Of a stretch of DNA of 64,000 nt, positions 1 through 9,877 are shown piece after piece. The position numbers and the translations under genes were made by a program. The stretch's first letter is position 1. Each line of letters opens with the position of its first letter. A model generated the notes under the pieces. It had not been told where the DNA came from. It was given only the letters and a program-made list of their open reading frames with translations, and searched no databases. This DNA is from Plectrocnemia conspersa. Taxonomy: Eukaryota; Arthropoda; Insecta; Trichoptera; Polycentropodidae. The DNA is taken from contig VTFK01000221.1 in NCBI GenBank assembly GCA_009617715.1, positions 558,001-622,000 of the forward strand, written 5' to 3'.

Positions 1-1017
1 TATTTTTTCGACGATTCTCAACCTGTGTTCTGCATACTATTTTGAAGTTTTTTTTGGAAACTTTCAATCTACTCGAAATTTTGATAAAATAGAATTCTTT
101 ATTTGTTTTAGAAAATCGGTGACATACATCGTCAGAATTGATGCAATTGAATAAAGGTTCTCAATCTGTGTTTTAAACTATTTTTGGTAAACTTTCAAAC
201 TAGTCTAAATTCTGATGAAGTGTATTTTTTATGAATTTTCTAAAAATTAGCCTTCATAATTGAATGTATCTAAATAAATTACGTTGTAAGTCTTAAATAT
301 GTAAATATTCAACTTTACAGGAAGTGAAAAATTAATTTACAGATTTACGTACATTCATTTTTAGATTTTTAAAATATTATAGTTCACAATTTATTCATCA
401 GAAAGTTTTTACATACTTAACTAGTATACTTAACATTTATAGCACGATATTGAATTTTGTTAAGAATGAACATTTTCAATTGTGGAATAACGTAAGTTAT
501 GATGTAACGTTGTTCCATTGTATGACAGCAAGTACCTATGGATCATTTATAACGTTTGTCGAAAACTTATCTACTATTACATAATATTAAAATTAAATAT
601 AATATTGTCTTTTAAAAAGATTTAATAAAAAAAATTGACAAAAAATATTTAAAAGTGATAAAAATGTTCTAAAAAATGATGAATTAGAAATTAAAAACGT
701 TTTATTTTTTTATATTAAATAATTTTTCATTTGTCTGTAGATATTTTGCCAACTCTAGTTTTTTTTTTATTTTGAATAAGTTGGTTGAAATCGAAAAATC
801 ATTCATATAACGTTATTCAATCAAAATCTTAATTCAGACCTACAACGTTATTCGCGTCGCATTTTAACTGTAACTTGGACCTAGAAAATGTTTCTATGCA
901 GGGCATTAGAAGTCAATGTTATGTGACTTACCAAACTATATTTATTTTTCTAGGATTATGTAGAATCAAATGTTAATGCTTATGTCAAATGTTTGCTTTT
1001 ATAATTATTTTTTATAC
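1..1017. other. AT-rich stretch, probably intron of INTS15
   Basis: The stretch follows the GT donor of the last visible INTS15 exon. I see no exon-like open frame or transposon signature on either strand. The simplest reading is intronic sequence of the gene that leaves the window to the left. Confidence 0.4.
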
Positions 1018-1992
1018 CTGTATCTTCTGCTTCGAAAATATACAATGGCGCTAATGCACACCACTGGATAAGTCCTGTTAAAGGCGAAACAGCTGCCATC
1101 GGTATGCCAACAGATGGAAAAGCCGAAGGGTTTGTTTGTGCAGAAAGACATATTTTAGGATTTGAACACACCTACAAAAAAATATTTTTTACACATGTTT
1201 TAAAAAACGACAATAATCAGTAATGTAAAGCGTATTCACCCAATCTGTAATAACTTCCAATAGACTCTTCGGAGGCGGAGAGAATGTACCATTGAGGCCT
1301 TCCTTCAAATAAATCTCTACAACAACTGTCATAAAATTGGCAATGAACTGCGGCGCAACATTGGGTAGTTTTTGTAATGTTTTATCAGTTAGTGGATGAA
1401 GTATAAAATAATCTCGCACTAAACTATGTGCCAATTGTAACGCTAATGGAGATGAACATCCTGTTTGTTGTATCCATATGCCAAGAGCTGATAATACCTA
1501 CGCAAAATATTGAGTATATGGTATAATAAAACATTAATTTAATGTTTTTACTTACTGGTGCCACTGATGCAGATATTGCCATATTAGCCAACTTGCACAA
1601 TACCTTCATTCTTTTGTGACCGTCGGATCCGCTAAAAAGCAATAAAAATATTGTGTTTCTCGTGCTTTCGGTTAGAGGTCCTGAAAAATAGCCACAGAGA
1701 ACGTCGACGACATGCAACTCTTGCATTGCGCCGAGGCCCATCGCCTTTCTTAAACCTCGGCGGTCGCATTCGCAAAAAATAAATTCTTTAATCAGATCAT
1801 TTATAAGATCGAGATGTTTAGACGATTGAAAGTTCCTTCCGATAATCAGTTGTTCTGGAAAGATTGCATTAATAATCAAAAATGTATTGTATTGTATTTT
1901 TTTAACATTGAAATAATACCTAAACGTAAAAGTGTTTCTTGGGTCCAATATTGAAATTCTAATTTCCTAATATTATACTTTATTTCAGACAT
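1018..1992 (-). CDS. INTS15: Integrator complex subunit 15, 5' part (partial)
   Basis: INTS15 (human C7orf26) is a nuclear subunit of the Integrator complex, which cleaves snRNA and other nascent RNA polymerase II transcripts. Four exons chain with consistent phase: 1992-1920, 1854-1556, 1497-1240 and 1171-1018. The start ATG at 1992 gives MSEIKYNIRKLEF, in the same place as human MSDIRHSLLRRD. The family pattern follows in order: QELHVVDVLCGYF (human QELQLLEIMCNYF), LANMAISASVAPVLSALGIW, LAHSLVRDYF, PQFIANFMTVVVEIY, PPPKSLLEVITDW and SPLTGLIQWCALAPLY (human TPLVGLIRWCVKAPL). The donor after exon 3 (GG|GTGAAT) is weak but joins a correct reading. The last quarter or more of the protein lies beyond the left edge. 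I see no further exon between 1 and 1017, so that stretch is probably intron. Start and family are well supported from remembered family sequences; no search was run. Confidence 0.88.
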
Positions 1993-2299
1993 GGCTGACA
2001 AGACTACCTGTCAAACGTCAGACCCGCATTCACAAACAACAGTGTTGACACACCAAAAATATATGTTTGGCCATATAACTTTGAGTATTATTATTAAATA
2101 ATTATAAATTAACAATTATTTTTTAATTCGTGTAAAAAATATTAATAATATAAATAGAAGGCCTTGCTACTTTAGCATTCCAAACAAATACTATTTAGGC
2201 ACCCCCATGATACTAGCTAGCTCAAAGTATAAAAAAATGTATATTTACAAAATTTATAAAATATACTTTATTTATTATCTAAAAGCGAAATATTTTTAA

Positions 2300-3200
2300 T
2301 CGAGCGTAGAACAAAACACGCAATGCCCTTTTGTCATTTTTTATGCACGCACATAAACGCATTTCCTACTTAGACCCGATGACGTAAAGCACGCGCAATT
2401 TCTCAAACGTTCACAATAAAACACAATATATTTTTTACATTTTTCCTTTACAAATAATAATATTAAAAAATAAATAATAAACAACATATAAATAAACACT
2501 AAACCTAAATTACTAAAAATAAAATATACATCTATAAATATATAACATAAAAAAATTCTAAATGCCTAGAAACCCAGGCATTTTATTACTTTATGCATTT
2601 AAAACAGCTCTGTGACGAATAAAACACGATACACGCGTAATTCTTTACGAGAACAAAATTTACACGTACATCTTCGTCCAATATTACGAGTACTACTGAG
2701 CAAAGACGATGTAGGAAGTTCTTCGAGGGCAAAAGTCTATACGAATAATTTTATCGCATACTTTTACGGTTTATGTAAATAAACGTTTGCTGTCGTTTAA
2801 TTACAATTTTTTACTAAATCTACCGATAGGAGGCGTATGAAATACTTTCGACGGCATCGATCATTCATTCGCCACTCAGAATATTTATGGATCCATATCT
2901 TATAGGCATTAAAAGCTATAATATCAATGAGCTCCATTAATATTCCGAATAGCCACCGCTTTGCTACCTGTACGCAAGAATATTCACGAGTTATTTCGTC
3001 TCCTAGATCAACTCCGCCTTTTGTTATGTTATAAAAATGACTGGAGGTCGTTTGTTTTTGCTGTTTTAATTATATGCGTTAAAAGCTTTTATATTGAGCA
3101 ACAGAATCGTATGAATTTTTTCGAAACATAAGACGCCAAGCATATGTTATCGCCAAAACCCCGACTTTGATTTATAAAAGTTTCCTGCAAAATAATATAT
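2300..3200 (-). pseudogene. decayed piggyBac-type transposase, C-terminal half and 3' end
   Basis: Read on the minus strand from about 3200 downwards, a broken frame gives the C-terminal third of a piggyBac transposase. A piece like LASYVSKK is followed by FYNITKGGVDLGDEITREYS (about 3050-2970), then KRWLFGILMELIDIIAFNAY and RRKYFIRLLSVDLV. GGVD with the following acidic residue is the family's third catalytic aspartate region. A remnant of the Cys-rich tail follows around 2720-2610 (CTCKFCSRKE). Frames shift several times and stops intervene. The transposon end lies at 2300 directly beside TTAA at 2296-2299, the target of this superfamily. A second copy of the same 3' end lies inverted at 37.4-37.8 kb. 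It is not the same family as the intact transposases at 9.9 and 14.2 kb. Confidence 0.8.
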
Positions 3201-3518
3201 ATTGTCATATTTTTTTATCATAGCAAAATGTTGATATCATACTTACATTATATGGACGTTCCGTGTTTACATCACACTCCGATGAATTTCCCATATTTGA
3301 TATGAACTATAAATAATAAAATTTCTTACTTAAATACTAATTTCAAATGTAAATGTGAAAATACTTACTTCGTAATTGCAATCATTTTCGTCTGATTCCG
3401 ATTCGATTTATTGGAATTATTACATCTTTCGACTATTACTATAAATATTATTTAAACTAAAGTTAGTTTACAATAAAATTATTTAACGAATTAAAAGCAT
3501 TAAATATACTTGTTAAGA

Positions 3519-3563
3519 CTCAATTATTTTTCGACTTAACAGTTAAGTCGAAAAATAATTGAG
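3519..3563. repeat. perfect 22-bp palindrome with 1-base centre
   Basis: Positions 3519-3540 and 3542-3563 are exact reverse complements around the single A at 3541. No similar hairpin is needed by a neighbouring gene. It could be a foldback-transposon footprint or a cruciform-forming site; I cannot tell which. Confidence 0.85.
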
Positions 3564-4177
3564 AGGCGCAAGAATATTCTGCGCTTCAGCGTAACTTTCC
3601 TGACGACAGGCAAACAAATACTGAAGCTCGATTGAAACGCCGTCTATTGATTTCTGAAAATAAAAGCACTCCAATAGAGGTTTTTATTTCTTTGAAATAT
3701 TAATGAATTACAAAACTTCTCGTCTAATCTGTAGATAGCATTGAGAATTTTATTAATTATTTTGATAACAGCTGCTTATTAAGACGTACATTCAATCATC
3801 CATATCGAATAAACGCTTAAGTTCTTTAGAAATTTTATCAATAGAAAATGATGCAGCCAAAATTTAGGCGTATCGGAGATTAAAAATACATTTGCAAGCT
3901 TAAAAGCGAAACAATTTAAACATGCGCTTGTTATATCATTAAACGAGTACTAGTTATATACAGCACTAATTATGTTCACCGTAAGAACTAAAAATATCTT
4001 TGTGTAGATTATATTTTTCATTTATTTGTATCGTGTGTTTTAACTTTTGATATTGATAATTATTTTTTTATATCTAGTGTCTAGAAATTGGGTCCCTTGT
4101 CAAAGCTGACTCTGCTATGAGATAGCTACAACACGGTATTGTAACCATCGAGTGTATTAACTATATAGTGTAGAAAA
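3564..4177. other. spacer without recognisable genes
   Basis: AT-rich sequence between the piggyBac relic and the small minus-strand gene. I see no exon pairs, RNA gene or clear transposon motif. The adjoining 4529-4823 is the spacer before CPSF30 and also holds nothing recognisable beyond a possible upstream exon of the small gene. Confidence 0.4.
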
Positions 4178-4528
4178 CTATTTAGTTTTTCTGTTTGGGC
4201 TTTCGATATTTGTATTTTTAATAGAACATTGTCCGGTAGATGAAAAAATAATGGGATTAAATCGTAAATTATATATTAATTTGTACTTCACCTTATAAAA
4301 AAATATTTGCGGAATAGATTTTTACTCCAAATATACTAATAAAATTTCATTAGCACAATCATAACCATCTTCCAGTACCTCACCATTTTTAACTTGCATG
4401 CAATAAATAAATAAATCTTTCAATGGTTTTATTAGATTTCTATCACATTTTTGCATTGCTAAAGTTGTGTTGTGAGTATAAAAATAATAATGAAGCACTT
4501 CTGCCAACAGTTCAATATTTACATACAT
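4178..4528 (-). CDS. unrecognised protein, two exons (possibly the 3' end of a longer gene)
   Basis: Two open stretches join in phase across a short intron: 4528-4337 (donor GTATAT) and 4291-4178 (acceptor ATAAG, stop TAG). The product from the ATG at 4528 would be 101 residues, starting MYVNIELLAEVLHYYF and ending IESPNRKTK. It is rich in Leu and Tyr, with a helical-looking first half containing LIKPLKDLFIYC and GEVLEDGYDCANEILL, and a polar basic tail. The composition looks more like real protein than random AT-rich translation. I do not recognise a family. The frame is open for about ten codons above the ATG, so an upstream exon is possible. It sits just downstream of CPSF30 on the same strand. 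An alternative is a non-coding open frame. Confidence 0.35.
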
Positions 4529-4823
4529 AAAAAGAGAAATAGGAGATGGAAGTTTCTTTTAATTATTTTTAAGGATATTGCATGTAAATATTCTCGATGT
4601 ACAAATTTAAGAAAATATTTATTTGGAAAAATATGTTACAAAAAATATTTATCATCCTACATGAAAAATAATATAACTGAAAATCAATACTTTATTCATA
4701 ATTTTGATATACAAAATTAAAAATACACCAGAATGAATTGTATAAAAAAATTATATACACATTACAAAATAAAACTGCGTTCTGTGTCCGGCTTAAGTTT
4801 ATTGCAACTTTTATTTACAGTAA

Positions 4824-7396
4824 TTATCTTCTAAATCCACCAGATCCAGAATTTTGATTTTGCGAAAGGAAAGCTAGATGACCCTTTGAACACTTGTTGG
4901 CGTAGTGTCCTTTATTTCCACACTTAAAGCACGTGATCTCTTCTATCGGTTTGGGCGGTGGCCGGAGACCTTGGAATTTAGCTAGCTCTTCATTATTATC
5001 TACCGGCTTTATATAACCCAAAGCGCGGTACTTGGCTTCCTCTTGTCTCTGCGCTGCTTCTTTTAACTAAAACAAAGAATATATTTAAACATAAGAAATA
5101 TAAACATGTTATTAGGAGTGGAATTGAGGATTCTTTCGGGTCTAAAAATGTATATATATATTTTTGACAATATTAATTTTAATATACTATTATCTTCGTG
5201 AAGTTTACAAATTCTATAATGCATAATAACTAGTCCAATTGTGAAAGATTTTGTGGATATTTTTATAACAATTCAGTTGATCTCAATATTTTTTATAAAA
5301 TATGTTTTGTTATGTTAATTTATTTCATACTCTTTATATACATATTTATTGGTATTATTTTCTATAGAAATCATTTACATTAAATCAAATTAAAAAATAT
5401 GTATATATAAATATAATGTTTCTTATGTATCAAAGCCTCAAAGAAAGATTGACCACATGTACAGCGATACCGTTCAAATGGTTAAAATTGAAAATATTTT
5501 ATTAAATGACATTCATTTTTCTGGCTAAATTAAAAGGGGTGTCTGTTTAGAATCCACTCGGTTATCTAGCATTCATATTAATACTTTTTATAACTATATT
5601 ACGACCTATAATAAGTGGGAATCGAATGAAGCATATCTAAATCGAATTTTGATCAACAGGAGAGCGCAAAAAACATCAACACGATTTTATTGCTTTTTAC
5701 GTGAATTTTTGACTTCTGAGAAGTGATAATTGTTTTTGCGCTCTCCTATTGACCAAAATTCTGTTTGAATCCACTTTGACATACACTCTCATATCATAAG
5801 TCTATAGTAATATTGATAAGGAGAGCTATCACATTTTTAAAACATAGTGTAATATCAAAATGCAGACCAACCATGGAGCAATATGTGAGATGAGTTGGCT
5901 TAGTTTGTATTTTAGACTTAACCTAATGAACGTTCTAAAACTATAATTAGTTTGGTTAATTCGCGTCGGTTGGGTTTGGGTTTGAACAGAAAATGGACGT
6001 TTCGCAACTGTCAAATTGAGTTTCATAGACATTTTAGAGTAGCATATCAGTTAAATAAGCATATTTTCGCTAATAAAAATACATATCTACTGGTTAAATG
6101 TATTTGAACCTCACTAGTGAAAATATAATTTCATTGAAAAATACACATTCACTGTAACATTTAAACATCGCATGTAAATAAACAATGATAAGTATGCAAA
6201 TATGTATATTACTACGTATGTAAAATTTAAAATCATATAATTTTACTAGCACCTGCCAGATAAATTAAATTTTCACTGGTGAAAATATATATCTACCAGT
6301 GAAAATGTACTCCGATATGAATTCACTGAAATGAAAAATTTTAAAAATACTTCTGGGATGGATTCGACTGTTTTTTTTTGAGGGACAACCCAAATATTTT
6401 TGGTTTGATTTTATTAAGATTTGTAGTTCATTAAATGACATATATTTTTCTGACCAAATTCAAAGGGAAACTCATGAAATGATGTCCCTAATACATGTCA
6501 GGTATATACGAACAATTTCCAAAAAGTTTGGTAAGCTTGTAATATTCTGATTTTAGATATTTTAATGAAGAAATAATTTGTAACTCTAGCTTTACGGGTA
6601 TAAGAGTTAATACATTCCAAAACTTGATACGAACCTCTGGTGGCATCTTCAGACAATATGATGCCTTATGACCAACTTCTTTACAATAGTGACAAATTGG
6701 ACGTTTAGCATCTTTCGTTGGCTCAGGAGGTGCGGGTAATTCGAATCTAGGATGAAGATATTTGCAACTCGGTCCATCAGGACAGAATCCAGATATATAA
6801 TTGCTGCAAATCACCCGTCGGACATGCCTATGTCGGCAGTGAGGACCATGACGGCAAAATCCTCTATCATACCTTTAAAACACATGGATATTAACAAAGA
6901 ACGATTATCATGTAATACATAAATAATTAAGGATATTTACCATGGGCAGTCTTTTATTTTACTCTCTGGATCTATATGTAAAACGGGCACTCCTTATTAT
7001 GACAGGCGTTGAATCTCGAATAAAAATAACATTCGGGCATCTTAGACATGTCATATTCGTGTAAAAATTCACATTGATCTCCTTTTTTACATAAGCCCCT
7101 CAGCCAATGTTTACAAACGACTGTTCTATCTCCTCTGACGTGTCGAAACGGACACGCCGCTTCCTTATCGCAACCTGGGCCGTTCGGGCCGCTATAAAAT
7201 TCGCAGACGGCAGCTGTGGATTCTGAAAGCGTTAAAATTGACAATTATTTTCATATAATTTACATAAAACAAAACGAAAAAGTTAGGACTTACTGTCCAT
7301 TCCGGGAAACGGTAATGGTAAGGCGCCAAACTGCTCCTCCAGTGCAATTTCCACATCGAACTTGATGTGTTCGACATTTGCAACTAGTACTTCCAT
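4824..7396 (-). CDS. CPSF4: CPSF30/CPSF4, cleavage and polyadenylation specificity factor 30 kDa subunit
   Basis: CPSF30 (Drosophila clipper) is a nuclear zinc-finger RNA-binding subunit of the CPSF complex that helps recognise the AAUAAA signal. Four exons: 7396-7294, 7222-6941, 6872-6635 and 5066-4824. The protein starts MEVLVANVEHIKFDVEIALE and shows five CCCH fingers, for example TVVCKHWLRGLCKKGDQCEF and ICSNYISGFCPDGPSC. Two CCHC knuckles follow, CHYCKEVGHKASYC and CFKCGNKGHYANKC, and the ending GHLAFLSQNQNSGS matches the family. Expected length is about 288 residues against 269 in human. Exon 2 is one base short: after KECPF the frame runs into a stop, and the family sequence LHIDPESKIKDCP resumes in the next frame. 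The loss falls in a T run (A run at 6980-6983 on the plus strand). The exon 3 donor (GAG|GTTCGT) is weak. Intron 3 holds an approximately 1-kb repeat. Confidence 0.92.
5490..6470. repeat. long foldback repeat, copy A (intron 3 of CPSF30)
   Basis: This roughly 1-kb block shares long near-identical stretches with 29.9-31.0 kb and 51.6-52.6 kb. Examples are the GGACGTTTCGCAACTGTC segment near 5995 (also near 30687) and the CTAGCACCTGCCAGATAAAT segment near 6247 (also near 52410). Near its left end, 5645-5690 and 5720-5762 are inverted copies of each other. A short direct repeat built around ATTAAATGACAT and AAATT flanks both ends. I see no coding capacity. It behaves as a non-autonomous mobile element; its class is not certain. 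Confidence 0.75.
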
Positions 7397-7909
7397 ATTG
7401 ACGTTATGTTAGAAATTTCATCAATTTCAATTTATTGTTAAACCAAACAGTGTGTTGGATCTCACGTTCAGTTTTAAGGCATTATACGTTAACTACGATG
7501 ATTAATGCTTATGATAACGTATATTACGGTAAAAAAACACTATTTAAGCCGTAAATGCTTTAAAACGCATAATTCTGACAGCCAGCGAGCGGCACACTGT
7601 CGCCAAGCGACACAACCTAAGTTTAGTTTTGGTCTTAGGAGCTACATTTTTCACCATAAATGTATAGCCTTAAAAGATTATTTATGCTATTAAATTAATA
7701 AAATTGTAATTATTTAATCAGTATAGGACATTATAAAGCTTCGTAATTTTTATAAATATTTAAATAACGATATTTTGCAAAAAATTAAATTCCGTGATAT
7801 TTTTTAATTTATTTTTATTAAAATCTGTCAAAAGATTTGATTCTTAATTTTATAATAATGTCTATTTTCTCTCGGTAATACCGTTATTATTGCTATCTCT
7901 AATTATTAG
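7397..7909. other. spacer upstream of CPSF30
   Basis: Contains the presumed CPSF30 promoter just above 7396. No TATA box is evident at a convincing position. The rest is AT-rich, with no gene seen. Confidence 0.4.
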
Positions 7910-8060
7910 CGCGGTCTCCTCTTGTGTTATCTGAATTTTATATACATGCAAGTCCAGATACAAAATGCGCCAAAGGGATTTATAATAAAAATCCAAAGGC
8001 TGCGAACGCCAACGAATCAACAATTCCGGGTTTTCGACCACACTTTCACTTACAGTAGTG
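7910..8060 (-). pseudogene. fragment of a mariner-like transposase (N-terminal DNA-binding region)
   Basis: On the minus strand the translation SVVENPELLIRWRSQPLDF, then KSLWRILYLDLHVYKIQITQ, matches the helix-turn-helix part of mariner-like transposases, where the family typically has SLWRIL-KDLGL--YKIQLTQEL. The similarity stops at about 7918, before the catalytic domain would begin, so this is a truncated relic. Directly above it (from 8030) starts a non-coding block that recurs at 30.36 kb. Confidence 0.65.
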
Positions 8061-8900
8061 AACATTACACTATCCACTTTTAATCCAAAACACATATACG
8101 CTTTACTCACACAATCGTACTGTAGGAGTTGACAACCAGTTACTGTGATATTACAAATATTTTATTTTATGCGAAATAAACCAAAATATGTATTCTTCTA
8201 GCCGGATGTGACACACACGAAAATCCTTGAAATGAGCATTGCCGTTTCAACAAGAACAAGCGAGACAACGAATATTTTTACGCGCATGTACTGCTTCTCT
8301 CTCACGTGCATATGTATACGTAGAAAATGCATTCAAAAAATTATTTCAGTACGAATTATTGACGTATCAGTTAACAGCAAACTGTTTTTGGATTCGGTAC
8401 TCACAATTTTTCATAGTGACTTTTTAAAAATTAAAAACGATCTACCAATCTTCTTTTACATCATTAGAAAGTGATAATATTGTTGGAACGAAATCAAAGA
8501 AAACTGACTTCAAACTTTAACGTGATTTTATTTTGAATTTTTTTTTGAATTTTTTAAAATACGTTTATTTTCTATGTAAATTTTCTGTAAATATATTTTC
8601 TATCTATGTAAATTTATATCAATTATATGTACGTAATTTGTATCACTATATAACATAAATATTGTATTCATTTTTGAAATGTTTTTAATTGTGTAAAAGT
8701 GTTTATGATCTCATCTAAACTCTCCAAACTATGCCGATAAGCTGTAGTTTCACGATAATAACCGTTATTGCAGCGCAGGCAGAAACAAAAACAACACACA
8801 ATCGTATTTTTGTGAGATGTATACGACTTTATTCTTGTGACTGGGCTCTAGCACGCGTGAATGTATATGTGTAAAAATTGGATAGTGTGATGTTCACTGA
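8030..8900. repeat. block shared with the 30.4-30.6 kb repeat
   Basis: The stretches around 8040-8225 and 8825-8880 recur, in the same order, at about 30370-30505 and 30545-30605. An example is the CGGCTCTAGCACGCGTGAAT segment at 30.57 kb, which appears with one change near 8845. The intervening 600 bases are missing from the 30-kb copy, which therefore looks like an internal deletion derivative. The block adjoins the mariner-like fragment, hinting at a parent element. Confidence 0.6.
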
Positions 8901-9129
8901 TTTAAGCGTTACAGCAGCAATATTTTCGGCTGAACGGGCGCCACGATGATGCACAAGCATTACCCTTTCTCCAACGCTTCTAGTCTATTTTGTTCACTAC
9001 ATTGCGAATTATTCACTCTGTAGGACGATGAAATTGACCATAATCTTCACGCAAATTTCAATACACAGTGCGTACAGAATTGTTATTTATGTACAACAAT
9101 ATTACCGCGTTTAAAGGTTTCGTAAATGT

Positions 9130-9487
9130 GTATTTCGCAAGCTATGTTGTGTGCGTGCATAAACAATGACAAAAAGCTCGACCAAAAAAATTGGTGCTGA
9201 AACATCTTGATAATGATAATGAACTGTCGACAATGACAGATCGACCAGTTATACAAATTTTCAACGTTACAGCAATTACACTATACGATAACAGCATTGC
9301 TAGCTGAAAAAATTCTGACCAGAAAAATGTTTGCTGACGGCCTTCCTTTTGTTATTTGCTGACGATCATTAAAATAACAATACTATTGAAATATGTATTA
9401 GTATATATGTAAGTGTTCACTTTAAGATCGTAGCTATTTTTTAACTTATAAAATAGTCATCAGTGATTTTTACGATCTACGCAAATT
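9130..9487. other. spacer with small inverted repeat
   Basis: 9425-9480 holds the inverted pair AGATCGTA / TACGATCT with further pairing inside. Around 9145-9190 a short stretch (GTGCATAAACAATGACAAAA) matches the 3' end of the piggyBac element found at 2.3 and 37.8 kb. No gene is seen. Confidence 0.4.
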
Positions 9488-9877
9488 AACACATATTAAT
9501 TTATAGTGGAAATAATATTTATTTAAAAAAAAGTTTTATTTTTTATTTAAAAAATTATAATTCTAGTCATGGTTATTAATCCAAAAATACAGATGCGGTT
9601 TTATGTCGGACTTTATGACAATATTCTAGTGTTTATTAAGGGCTGCTTCGTCACTGGTTTTGACATAAATATTTGTACACAAAAAAATAAACTCTTAAAA
9701 ATAATTTTATGTAAATACTAATATTTTTTAGAATCTCCACCATTCAAAAACAAGGCACCCTTCCAACATCTATTATAATTATCTAAAAATTTCAACTTGT
9801 AACCACTTAATATTATTTAACTTTAAATATCACAATAGTTATTTGTATTGTAATTTCTCTATGCTATTTAAATCTAT

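Noticed and set aside
6972..7004. A tiny intron in CPSF30 exon 2 instead of a frameshift
   Set aside because: The only GT-AG pair that would restore the frame there encloses about 13 bases, far below any usable intron length.
8208..8474. Plus-strand open frames of 62-88 codons
   Set aside because: They overlap each other in two frames, have no family resemblance and lie in a repeat block shared with 30 kb.
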